64,000 bases of DNA, taken from Sphingobium sp. CR2-8 (lineage in GTDB: Bacteria; Pseudomonadota; Alphaproteobacteria; Sphingomonadales; Sphingomonadaceae). The translations under genes were made by a program, and so were the position numbers. The notes beneath the pieces were generated by a model. That model was not told the origin of the DNA, did no database searches, and worked only from the letters and a program-made list of their open reading frames with translations. How positions within the stretch are numbered: the first letter of the stretch is position 1; every line of letters begins with the position of its first letter. Where the stretch lies: contig NZ_JAYKZY010000002.1 in NCBI RefSeq assembly GCF_035818615.1, positions 808,501 to 872,500 on the forward strand. Direction: 5' to 3'. This document shows, piece by piece, positions 36,135 to 43,964 of this stretch.

Positions 36135-37775
36135 ATGACCCGCATTGCCCTTTATGCCCGTTACTCCTCGGACCAGCAGAGCGCCGCATCGATCGAGGAT
36201 CAGCTTCGCATCTGCCGCGAGCGCGCCAAGCGTGAGGGCTGGCATGTCGTCCACAGCTATCAGGATGCCGCGATCTCGGGCGCGAGCATGATCCTGCGTC
36301 CGGGCATTCAATCGCTACTCCAGGACGCGCAGGCGGGTAAGTTCGACATCGTTATTGCCGAAGCGCTCGACCGTGTGTCGCGCGATCAGGCGGACGTGGC
36401 GACGCTCTACAAGCATCTTCAGTTTGCGCGCGTGCCGCTGGTGACGCTGGCCGAAGGCGAGATTTCCGAACTGCATGTCGGCCTCAAGGGCACGATGAAC
36501 GCGCTGTTCCTCAAGGATCTCGCCAAGAAGACCCACCGCGGGCAGCGCGGGCGCGTCGAGAAGGGGTTTTCGGCGGGGCCGGTGGGCTATGGCTATCGCA
36601 CGGTGCGGCGGCTTTCGAGCGAAGGCGAACTGGTGCGCGGCGAATGCCGGATCGAGCCGTCGGAGGCGCCTATTGTGGAGCGCATCTTCCGCGAGTTCGC
36701 GGCGGGCAAGAGTCCGCGCGCTATCGCGCGTGACCTGAACCGGGACGGCATTCCTGGTCCATCCGGTCGCCCTTGGAGCGATACGACCATACGCGGCAAG
36801 CCCAAGCTGGGCATCGGCATCCTCCACAACGAAATGTATGTCGGGGTGCGGGTCTGGAATCGCAAGCAGGCCGTCAAAGACCCCCGCACGGGACAGACCC
36901 TGCGGCGTCTCAATCCCGAATCCGAATGGGTCCGGGTCGAAGTGCCTGGCCTGCGAATCGTCAATGACGATATGTGGCAGGCGGTGAGGCGGCGGCAAGA
37001 TGTGCTGGTCGAGCAATATAAGCCGCTGATCGATGGCCTTCATGCGGCGCAGACGAGCCGGATGCACCGGGCCCGTCGTCCCGTCACTCTGCTGTCGGGC
37101 CTTGTCGAGTGCGGCATGTGCGGCGGCACGGTGGGCTTGGCGGTCAACGGGCGGTTTGGCTGTATCAATCACCATCGCCGCCATATCTGCGCCAACAACC
37201 GGACCATTCGCCGCGAGGTGCTGGAAGAGCGGGCGCTTGCGGGTCTGCGCGAACGGCTGGTGTCGCCGGAGAAGGTGCACGCGGCGGTCGCCGCTTACGC
37301 CAAACATATCAACCAAGAGAACCGCGAGAAACAGGCGCAGGTCGAAGCCGACCGCCGCGCGCTGGACAAGATCGAGCGCGCCATTGCCGGGATCATGACG
37401 GCGATCGAGGACGGGCTATACCAGCCCACGATGAAGGCCCGCATGGCGGAACTGGAGCGGCAGAAGACCGAAATCGCTGCCCGCATGGCGTTGGCCCCGC
37501 AAGCTGTTCCAGACGTTCATCCCGGCATCGCTGGAATCTACGAACGGGAGGTGGAGCGATTCACCCAAGCGCTCGAAGACCCGGAAACCCGCCTCGACGC
37601 CTCCGATGCCATTCGTTCGCTCATTCACCGGATTGTCCTGCATCCCGGCGAAATGCGAGGCGAAATCCACGCCACGCTTCATGGTGCTCTGATGGGCATT
37701 CTCGACTTTGCAAAGGAAACCCCTCGGCCCGAAGCCGTTGTTACGACAAAGGTGGCTCAGGGTTCGCTGGGGTGA
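36135..37775 (+). CDS. Large serine recombinase (site-specific integrase)
   Basis: A 546-residue serine recombinase. The resolvase catalytic domain has the nucleophile in LYARYSSDQQS and the arginines in ALDRVSRDQADV; then comes the Recombinase domain (GPVGYGYRTVRR ... ARDLNRDGIPGPSGRPWS), a zinc-ribbon (ECGMCGGTVGL ... CINHHRRHICAN) and a coiled-coil (NRTIRREVLEERALAGLRER...). It is complete and probably active. The stop codon lies at the beginning of the right-end inverted sequence (37773-37788), as expected for an integrase beside its att site. ATG 36135 follows CAGGAG. Confidence 0.92.
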   Translation: MTRIALYARYSSDQQSAASIEDQLRICRERAKREGWHVVHSYQDAAISGASMILRPGIQSLLQDAQAGKFDIVIAEALDRVSRDQADVATLYKHLQFARVPLVTLAEGEISELHVGLKGTMNALFLKDLAKKTHRGQRGRVEKGFSAGPVGYGYRTVRRLSSEGELVRGECRIEPSEAPIVERIFREFAAGKSPRAIARDLNRDGIPGPSGRPWSDTTIRGKPKLGIGILHNEMYVGVRVWNRKQAVKDPRTGQTLRRLNPESEWVRVEVPGLRIVNDDMWQAVRRRQDVLVEQYKPLIDGLHAAQTSRMHRARRPVTLLSGLVECGMCGGTVGLAVNGRFGCINHHRRHICANNRTIRREVLEERALAGLRERLVSPEKVHAAVAAYAKHINQENREKQAQVEADRRALDKIERAIAGIMTAIEDGLYQPTMKARMAELERQKTEIAARMALAPQAVPDVHPGIAGIYEREVERFTQALEDPETRLDASDAIRSLIHRIVLHPGEMRGEIHATLHGALMGILDFAKETPRPEAVVTTKVAQGSLG

Positions 37776-37991
37776 CGTAGAGAGGTAATCAGTCGGCTCG
37801 CACCCCGCACCGCCACACCACCCGCCAGTGCACGGCGCCACCGCCCGACCTGTCCTATATCCACGCCGCCATGCTATCCCCGCGATCCCGGCTCTTTCCC
37901 ACCGTCCGTCCATCCCGCCAGCCCACGACATAAAATGTCCAACACCTGACACAATATGTCGAAATCAGCAGGAAATGTGCGAAGTTAAGCC

Positions 37992-38618
37992 TTACCTCGC
38001 ATCCGCCGCATTGCTCGCCTTGGCCTCTGGCACGGCCGGTTCGGTGATCGCCTTCGGCCCGAATGTGCGCAGGCTGCCCAGCGTCTGATCGGCAATGCCC
38101 TGATATTGTTCGCTCAGCATTTCGGGATAGACGAAGGTCGCCGTCACGATCGCGCCATCGGCCTGTTTGAGCAGGCGGATCGCGACATTATTGCCTTCGC
38201 CGTCATTGGCGGTGCCGCGATATTCGTTCGTGCCGATATAGTCGCCATCGACGCCCTCCGACCCGCTGCTGACCGCTTCGACGATCTGCTGGAGCGTTTG
38301 GTCATTCTCGTTCTTCTGCCAGAATACGCGGACATCGGCCCCCGCGCCAGGATCCTGATAGACCGCGCCGTCGGTATTGCTGGCGTCCTTGTCGATCGTC
38401 CAGCCTTCGGGGAAGGTCACGGAAAAGCCGTGCGCCTGGTTCACATAATTGCGCGTATCGCTGTCGTCCGCCGCGGCGTTGGACAGCGCATTGGCGGCGG
38501 CGGCGTTGGCGGCTGCGGCCAGTTCCTCCTGGCTGGGCATATCGGCGACCGGTTCGGTCCGGCCGCAGGCGGCGAGCAGCAGGAGGGGAAGGCTGACGGC
38601 AAAAGCGATATGTTTCAT
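37992..38618 (-). CDS. Lipoprotein with PsbP/DcrB-like domain
   Basis: A 208-residue protein with a lipoprotein signal (MKHIAFAVSLPLLLLAACG), an Ala/Asn-rich linker (AANAAAANALSNAAADDSD), then a compact domain (YVNQAHGFSVTFPEGWTIDK ... VTATFVYPEMLSEQYQGIAD) resembling the PsbP/DcrB fold. It would sit in the inner leaflet of the outer membrane or on the inner membrane. No partner is evident. It is the first chromosomal gene right of the mobile element and is not disrupted by it. Confidence 0.75.
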   Translation of the reverse strand: MKHIAFAVSLPLLLLAACGRTEPVADMPSQEELAAAANAAAANALSNAAADDSDTRNYVNQAHGFSVTFPEGWTIDKDASNTDGAVYQDPGAGADVRVFWQKNENDQTLQQIVEAVSSGSEGVDGDYIGTNEYRGTANDGEGNNVAIRLLKQADGAIVTATFVYPEMLSEQYQGIADQTLGSLRTFGPKAITEPAVPEAKASNAADAR

Positions 38619-38684
38619 GGCGCAATCCAAAGCATAGGCGCGCGCATAATTCAACGCCGCAAGCCGTCGCCGCCGATCATCCGG

Positions 38685-40126
38685 TCATGCCGCGCTATCG
38701 ATGCCCAGTTCGGCCAGCTTGCGATAGAGGGTGGACCGGCCGATGCCCAGCCGTCGCGCCACTTCCGTCATGCGCCCGCGATAATGGCCGATCGCCAGGC
38801 GAATGACGTCCGCCTCTATCTCCGCCAACTGGCGGACATGGCCGTCGCCTTCGAACAGGGTGATGCCCGCGCCGTCGCGATGCGGCTGGCTGGGGCCGCG
38901 CGGCCGCAGCGTATGAACGCTGGCGCCCGCCTGGATCTGCGCCGCGATCTGCGGGAAATCCTGCGGCGTCAGCGCGTCGCCCTCGCACAGCACGGCGGCG
39001 CGGAAGAGGGCGTTCTGCAACTGGCGGACATTGCCCGGCCAGCCATGCTGCATCAGCAGCGCCAGCGCATCGTCGGTGACGCCCAGGCCGCGCAGCCCCG
39101 GCTGGGTCGCGATGCGGGTCAGCAGATGGCGGCAAAGCGCGGGAATATCGCCCATCCGCTCGCGCAGGGGCGGCACCGTCAACTGGACGACGTTCAGCCG
39201 ATAATAGAGATCCTCGCGGAAGCGCCCGGCCTCCACCTCCTCGATCAGCCGCTTGTTGGTCGCGGCGATCACGCGCACATCGACATGGATCGGGCGGCGC
39301 GCGCCGATCGGCTGGACCTCGCCATCCTGCAAGACCCGCAGCAGCTTCACCTGCGCGTCGAGCGGCATTTCGCTCACTTCGTCCAGGAAGATCGTGCCCA
39401 TTTCGGCGCTGGCGAACTTGCCGACATGGCGGTCGAACGCGCCGGTGAACGCGCCGCGTTCATGCCCGAAAAGCTCCGATTCGACCAGGTTGGCGGGGAT
39501 CGCGCCGCAATTGACCGTGACCATCGCCTGCTTGTGCCGGGGGACGCGGCGTGGATCGCGCGGGCGATGACATCCTTGCCGACGCCGCTTTCGCCCTCGA
39601 TCAATACGGGGATACGGGCGCGCGCCGCCTTCGCCGCGATGGCGAGTGCCGCGCGGAATTGCGGGGCGGACCCAACGACATCCTCGAAGGAGAGGGGAGC
39701 GGTGATCTTTTCGGTGAGCGGGCGCAACTCGCCTGCCGCCGCGCCTTCGGCCAGGGTCGCATTGAGCGCGGCGAGCAGCCGTTCGGGCGCGATCGGCTTG
39801 GACAGATAGTCGGTGGCGCCCGCGCGCATCGCCTCCACGGCGATGGCGACATTATTGTGGGCGGTCAGGATCAGGATCGGCAGCGCCGGCCGACGACTGC
39901 GAATCTCGCGGATCAGGCCGGACGGCTCATAATCGGGACTCCACTGGTCCAGGATGATCGCGTCCAGCATCATCCCGTCCTGCGTGCCCAGCGTCGCGAT
40001 CGCGGTTTCGCCGTCGGCCGCGAAGATGGTGCGCCATCCGGCACGCGCCCCCAATGCCGACACCAGACGCCGCTGCGCCGGTTCGTCATCGATCAGCATC
40101 AACATCGGTACGCCGTCGCGCGCCAT
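38685..40126 (-). CDS. Sigma-54-dependent response regulator, frameshifted
   Basis: An NtrC-type activator of about 480 residues, split into two frames. The first encodes a receiver domain ([42 protein letters not shown]) and the start of an AAA+ domain (Walker [20 protein letters not shown]). The second continues with [20 protein letters not shown], the sigma-54 loop GAFTGA and a Fis-type helix-turn-helix ([20 protein letters not shown]). Adding one base to the G5 run at 39539-39543 (C5 in the gene) joins them as [13 protein letters not shown]. No partner kinase gene is adjacent. Start ATG 40126; 40138 is possible. Confidence 0.85.
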
Positions 40127-40293
40127 CAAATCCCTCATCTGTAAAGCCGGGGACGATGGTAAGCGCAGGGGGTAAAGGCGTGCTTAACCGCGACGAATTT
40201 TCTTGGGCATGCCGGGTTGAGGGCGCAGGGCCTTGACGATAAGAGGTGGCGACAATCGCTTTTAGGCACATCGCGCAGACAAGGGGACAGGAT

Positions 40294-40419
40294 ATGGCGT
40301 CAGAAGGCAATATGAAGGCCGCGAACCAGACCTACGGCAGCTTCGTCGGCTTCGTCAAATGGGGCACGATCGTCAGCGTCGCGCTCGCCGCGCTGGTGGT
40401 GCTGCTGATTTCCAGCTGA
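40294..40419 (+). CDS. aa3-type cytochrome c oxidase subunit IV (41 aa)
   Basis: A 41-residue single-span membrane peptide, MASEGNMKAANQTYGSFVGF then VKWGTIVSVALAALVVLLIS. This matches the bacterial aa3-oxidase subunit IV family (the COX4_pro_2 type): short polar N-terminus with the MKxxxxTYxxF pattern, then one helix beginning with KWG. An ACAGG site precedes the ATG. It lies alone between a divergent regulator and a PntB-like pair, away from any oxidase operon in this window. Confidence 0.85.
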   Translation: MASEGNMKAANQTYGSFVGFVKWGTIVSVALAALVVLLISS

Positions 40420-40471
40420 CAGCGCGCCTGTCCGGCATGGGGAACGCGCCTTGGACGGCGGGCCTAGGGGC

Positions 40472-40768
40472 ATGAACGGCCTTGGCCTTATGCCCGTTTT
40501 CCTCCTCGCCTGCCTGGGCGGCTATGTCGTTGCCCGGCCGGGCGCTGACGCCGCCACACCCTATTGGCGCGCAGGCGTCGGCGGCGTCGCCGCCATCATA
40601 CTGGTCGGCGCACTAATCGCCGCAGCCGAAGCGGGCAGCGCGGCGGCGCGCTACATGGCGCTGATGGCGCTGTTATGCGCCAGCACGGCGGCCGTCCTGT
40701 TGCTGGGCGTGGTCGAACGGCGCTGGCCGCCGATCGAACAAGACACGGTCGAAGGCGATCCCGAATGA
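40472..40768 (+). CDS. Small membrane protein, about three helices
   Basis: A 98-residue hydrophobic protein (MNGLGLMPVFLLACLGGYVV ... AGVGGVAAIILVGALIAAA ... MALLCASTAAVLLLGVVE) with about three membrane segments and a charged tail (RRWPPIEQDTVEGDPE). I do not recognise the family. Its stop overlaps the start of the next gene as ATGA, so the two are translationally coupled and the products may interact. It could stand in for the membrane part of transhydrogenase subunit alpha, but similarity is not evident. An in-frame ATG at 40451 is an alternative start. Confidence 0.6.
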   Translation: MNGLGLMPVFLLACLGGYVVARPGADAATPYWRAGVGGVAAIILVGALIAAAEAGSAAARYMALMALLCASTAAVLLLGVVERRWPPIEQDTVEGDPE

Positions 40769-41415
40769 TGCCGCTGTCCGGCGTAGCATTGCTGGGCGCA
40801 CGGATGGATGGGGTCGATCCGTCGCCGCTGGTGGCGGGCGCCTATCTTCTGTCCGGCGTCCTGCTGCTGGCTGCCCTGCGGTGGCGTGGGCAGCGCCACG
40901 GCAACCGGATCGCCATGGCGGGCATCGCGCTGGCGCTCGCTGCCGCGCTCTACAGCCATGATGTCATGAACCTGCCCGAAATCGCGAGCGCTCTGGTGAT
41001 CGGCGGCAGCATCGGCCTGTTGCTGGCGCGCCGGTGTGCGGCGCGGATGCTGCCCTGGCTGGTCGTCGTGGCGCATGGTCTGCTGGGCATGGCGGCGATG
41101 GCGACCGCCTGCGCCCTGTGGCTCAATCCGTTCGCCTTCGCGCTGGTGGGCGACGACGGCAGAATCACGCCGGACAATCGGCTGCTGCTGGCGGCAGGCT
41201 TTACCATCGGGGCCATGGTGGTGGTCGGGGCGTTGCTGGTGGCGGTGACACGCAGACAGACCGGGCTGGCGTGGATCGGCAGTGGCGCAGGTTGGGCCGC
41301 GGTGACGCTGGGCTTTGCGCTGGGCAACAGCGCGATGGTGATGGCGGGCGCTCTGGCGGGTGTGGCCGGATGGCGGTTGGGCTGGCGCGCGCGCAGGATC
41401 GGACCGGCCGTGTGA
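40765..41415 (+). CDS. PntB-like membrane protein lacking the NADP domain
   Basis: A 216-residue protein with about seven hydrophobic segments. Two stretches resemble the membrane domain of transhydrogenase PntB: AYLLSGVLLLAALRWRG...GNRIAMAGIALAL and ASALVIGGSIGLLLARR...VVVAHGLLGMAAM, including a His in the position of PntB's conserved helix. The C-terminal NADP-binding domain of PntB (about 200 residues) is absent and there is no PntA, so it cannot be a complete proton pump. It may be a decayed or repurposed relative. Start overlaps the upstream stop. Confidence 0.5.
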   Translation: MMPLSGVALLGARMDGVDPSPLVAGAYLLSGVLLLAALRWRGQRHGNRIAMAGIALALAAALYSHDVMNLPEIASALVIGGSIGLLLARRCAARMLPWLVVVAHGLLGMAAMATACALWLNPFAFALVGDDGRITPDNRLLLAAGFTIGAMVVVGALLVAVTRRQTGLAWIGSGAGWAAVTLGFALGNSAMVMAGALAGVAGWRLGWRARRIGPAV

Positions 41416-41486
41416 AGGGCCTTGCTCACCGACCCGCCCTTATCCTAACCCTGCACCCCTGATCCCCCATCCGCTGCGGAGACACT

Positions 41487-42176
41487 ATGCATATACTCGG
41501 CCTGATCGGCGGCCTTAGCTGGACCTCCACCGCGCGCTATTATGAGATCATCAACCAGGCGGTGCATCGTGCGCTGGGCGGCCAGCATAGCGCGCCGCTC
41601 CTGATCGACAGCCTGGACTTCGCCACGATCGCGGGATGCACGACCGATGCGGAATGGGACCAGGCCGCCACGCAACTGATCGCCGCGGCGCAGCGGCTGG
41701 AGACGGCAGGCGCGGGTGCACTCCTGATCTGCGCCAACTCCATGCATCGCGTCTATGACCGGGTGCAGGCGGCGGTGAACATTCCCATCCTCCACATCGC
41801 CGAACTGGTGGGGCAAAAGATGCAGGCCGATGGCATCACATCCGCCGCGCTGGTGGGCACACGCAACGTGATGACCGAAAAATTCTATCGGCAAAGGCTC
41901 GTGTCCCACGGCATTTCGCTGCTGCCCGCCGATATGGAACTGGCCGAGCGGATCGACCGGATCGTCTATGACGAACTGACCGTGGGCAAGGTGAGCAAGG
42001 AGTCCGAACGCTATATGAAGTCGGAACTGACCGATATCGCGAAGGAAGATGTGCAGGCGGTCGTGCTGGCCTGCACCGAACTGGAACGGATCGTCGACGT
42101 GAAGGCCAATGTGCTGCCGATCTACGATTGCACCAGCATCCACGCCAAGGCGGGGGCGGCGTTTATCCTGGGGTGA
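41487..42176 (+). CDS. Aspartate/glutamate racemase family protein (YgeA-like)
   Basis: A 229-residue racemase with both catalytic cysteines: LLICANSMHRVYDRV and VVLACTELERIV. The start MHILGLIGGLSWTSTARYY is the standard family opening, and length is normal. YgeA-type enzymes racemise a range of amino acids and some act on aspartate, so the substrate is open. It stands alone between the PntB-like gene and the convergent GntR gene. Confidence 0.87.
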   Translation: MHILGLIGGLSWTSTARYYEIINQAVHRALGGQHSAPLLIDSLDFATIAGCTTDAEWDQAATQLIAAAQRLETAGAGALLICANSMHRVYDRVQAAVNIPILHIAELVGQKMQADGITSAALVGTRNVMTEKFYRQRLVSHGISLLPADMELAERIDRIVYDELTVGKVSKESERYMKSELTDIAKEDVQAVVLACTELERIVDVKANVLPIYDCTSIHAKAGAAFILG

Positions 42177-42197
42177 GGTTGGCTCATCAGTAAATGT

Positions 42198-42217
42198 GTT
42201 CCCGCGAAGGCGGGAAC
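42198..42217. repeat. Short perfect palindrome after racemase gene
   Basis: GTTCCCGC-GAAG-GCGGGAAC: eight-base arms with a GAAG loop. It lies between convergent genes and probably terminates both; the CCCGCGAAGGCGGGAACCCA consensus is a common intergenic repeat of sphingomonads from general knowledge. Confidence 0.65.
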
Positions 42218-42292
42218 CCAGTCCCGCCATAACGATTGTCGGTGACCTCAGAACTGCGTTTCCGCCTACGCTAAAACACGGCGATCTTCGGC

Positions 42293-43024
42293 TCAGCCTG
42301 GCTCCGCCAGCGCGATATCCATGTCGGCCAGCGCCAGGCGCAGCAGTTCCGCCATGGTCGTGCGCGCCGCCGCCGTGTCGCGCGCGGCGATCGCCTGGAA
42401 TACGGCGCGATGGTCGGGCAGGGGGTCGCGGGGCATCAGCTGCTTGCGATGCTTGAATGTCGTGGTCCAGCTGACCGCCGCGCCCACCGAACTGGCCAGT
42501 GCCTCCAGCGCATCATTATGGGTGGCGGCCAATATGGCGTGGTGGAAACGCTGGTCGGCGGCGCGCCCGTCCGGCGTCGACAGGCCGAACCGCCCCATGT
42601 CGGTCAGCGCCGCTTCCATCGTGGCGATCTGATCGTCGGTGCGGCGGCGGGCGGCGAATTCGGCGGCCGCCGGTTCGATCACGCCGCGCAGTTCGAACAG
42701 GTCGCGGATGAACCCCGCGTCCGGCTCGCCCGCGAACATCCAGGCGAGCATTTCGGGGTCCAGCACGTTCCAGCGGCTGCGCGGCAGCACGCGGGTGCCT
42801 GCCTTGGGCCGACTTTCCAGCATGCCCTTGGCGATCAGGATGCGCACCGCTTCGCGATAGGCGGTGCGCGATACGCCCAGCCGCTCCGACGCCTCGATCT
42901 CGCCCTCGAACAATTCACCGGGCTTGTGTCGGCCGGTCAGGATCGCGGTGCCCAGGTCGCGGGCGATCGTCTGGTGGATGCGCAAGACGCTCTCCTCCGA
43001 TCCGATCTTGCGCCCGCTGCCCAC
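42293..43024 (-). CDS. GntR/FadR-family regulator of the sugar-acid cluster
   Basis: A 243-residue regulator: winged helix (LGTAILTGRHKPGELFEGEI, SERLGVSRTAYREAVRILIA, SRPKAGTRVLPRSRWNVLDP) followed by an FCD effector domain (IRDLFELRGVIEPAAAEFAA ... FHHAILAATHNDALEALASS). The stretch WNVLDPEMLAWM is typical of DgoR/GntR regulators of galactonate genes. It lies downstream of the galactose dehydrogenase, on the same strand and 16 bp away, so it is probably part of the operon it controls, with 2-keto-3-deoxy acids as plausible effectors. Confidence 0.85.
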   Translation of the reverse strand: MGSGRKIGSEESVLRIHQTIARDLGTAILTGRHKPGELFEGEIEASERLGVSRTAYREAVRILIAKGMLESRPKAGTRVLPRSRWNVLDPEMLAWMFAGEPDAGFIRDLFELRGVIEPAAAEFAARRRTDDQIATMEAALTDMGRFGLSTPDGRAADQRFHHAILAATHNDALEALASSVGAAVSWTTTFKHRKQLMPRDPLPDHRAVFQAIAARDTAAARTTMAELLRLALADMDIALAEPG

Positions 43025-43040
43025 GTCCCGTTCCCCTATA

Positions 43041-43964
43041 TCAATCCTCGAATGCAGCCGTAGGGCAATGCCGCCCGCAAAGGAAGGCGTCCGCCACCAG
43101 ACGGAGCGGCGCGGTGTCGGCGTCGATCGCCTTGTCCGCCACCAGGCCGACGAAGCGTCGATACATGGTCGGATATTCCTCGTCCGGGGCCTTCATCTGC
43201 ACTTCGCCGTCGAGGCGCAAGCTATTGCCGCCTTCGGACAATAGCAGGCTGCCCTTGTCGGTTTCGACCGCAATGTCCCAGGTCTGGGGACCGGTCTGAC
43301 GCCAGTCGAACACGGTATCGATCGCCGCGCCCGAAGCCGTCGCCATCTGGAGCGTCGCGCCGATGGGCGCCTGCTTGTTGGAAGGCACTTCCAGTTCGGC
43401 GGACAGGACGGTGATCGGCTCGCCCACGATCTCGGTCAGGATCGACAGGGCGTTGATGCCCGGATCGAACACGCCGAACCCGCCGGCTTCCCAGATCCAG
43501 GGCTGGCCCGGATGCCAGTGGCGGACATCCTCGCGCCACTGGATGTCGATCCGCTCGACCTTGCGCTCCGCGATCCAGGCCTTCGCCTGGGCCACGGCGG
43601 CGGCGTAGCGGCTGTGCCAGCTGGCGTAGAGCGTGACGCCCTGGGCCTTCGCCAGCGCGGTCAGCGCTTCCACTTCGGACACGGTCGCGCCCGGCGGCTT
43701 TTCCAGGAACACATGCTTGCCCGCCAGCAGCGCCTGCCGCGCCGCGTGATAGCGGACCTGCGGCGGCTGGCACAGGATGACGGCGTCCAGGTCGGGTTCG
43801 CCCGCCAGCATCGCGCCGAGGTCGGGATAGTTGTTCACCCCTTCCCCCTGCGCGTTGCGGCTGGCGACGGCGACCAGTTCGATGCCGTCGATCTTCGCAA
43901 TGGCGGGCAGGTGCTGATCGCGCGCGATTTTACCCAGCCCTACCAGACCTGCCCGGATCGTCAT
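43041..43964 (-). CDS. Galactose/arabinose 1-dehydrogenase (Gfo/Idh/MocA family)
   Basis: A 307-residue NAD(P)-dependent sugar dehydrogenase: Rossmann motif GLVGLGKIARDQHLPAIA, the family EKP in FLEKPPGATVSE, and the C-terminal domain WIWEAGGFGVFDPGINALS. This matches D-galactose or L-arabinose 1-dehydrogenases of Azospirillum and sphingomonads, which oxidise the sugar to its 1,4-lactone. The start (ATG 43964) overlaps the stop of the upstream semialdehyde dehydrogenase gene as ATGA. Neighbours handle galactonate and arabinonate, so either sugar may be a substrate. No lactonase gene lies nearby. Confidence 0.85.
   Translation of the reverse strand: MTIRAGLVGLGKIARDQHLPAIAKIDGIELVAVASRNAQGEGVNNYPDLGAMLAGEPDLDAVILCQPPQVRYHAARQALLAGKHVFLEKPPGATVSEVEALTALAKAQGVTLYASWHSRYAAAVAQAKAWIAERKVERIDIQWREDVRHWHPGQPWIWEAGGFGVFDPGINALSILTEIVGEPITVLSAELEVPSNKQAPIGATLQMATASGAAIDTVFDWRQTGPQTWDIAVETDKGSLLLSEGGNSLRLDGEVQMKAPDEEYPTMYRRFVGLVADKAIDADTAPLRLVADAFLCGRHCPTAAFED

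Larger units (their letters stand above)
27037..37788. mobile_element. Integrated mobilisable element with serine recombinase
   Basis: About 10.7 kb bounded by partly matching inverted sequences: TTACCTCTCGCTGTCA (27037-27052) and TGACGTAGAGAGGTAA (37773-37788), 13 of 16 positions complementary. Inside lie a relaxase, oriT, traC/traD, a ParB-like gene, AlpA, a toxin-antitoxin pair and, at the right end, a large serine recombinase, whose two attP half-sites would end up as inverted sequences at the element ends. There is no coupling protein or mating-pore gene, so it would need a helper to transfer. Borders are tentative; the target site was not recovered. Confidence 0.55.

Noticed and set aside
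27104..37775. Prophage interpretation of the integrase region
   Set aside because: No capsid, tail, terminase or lysis gene; the genes are of conjugative-element type.
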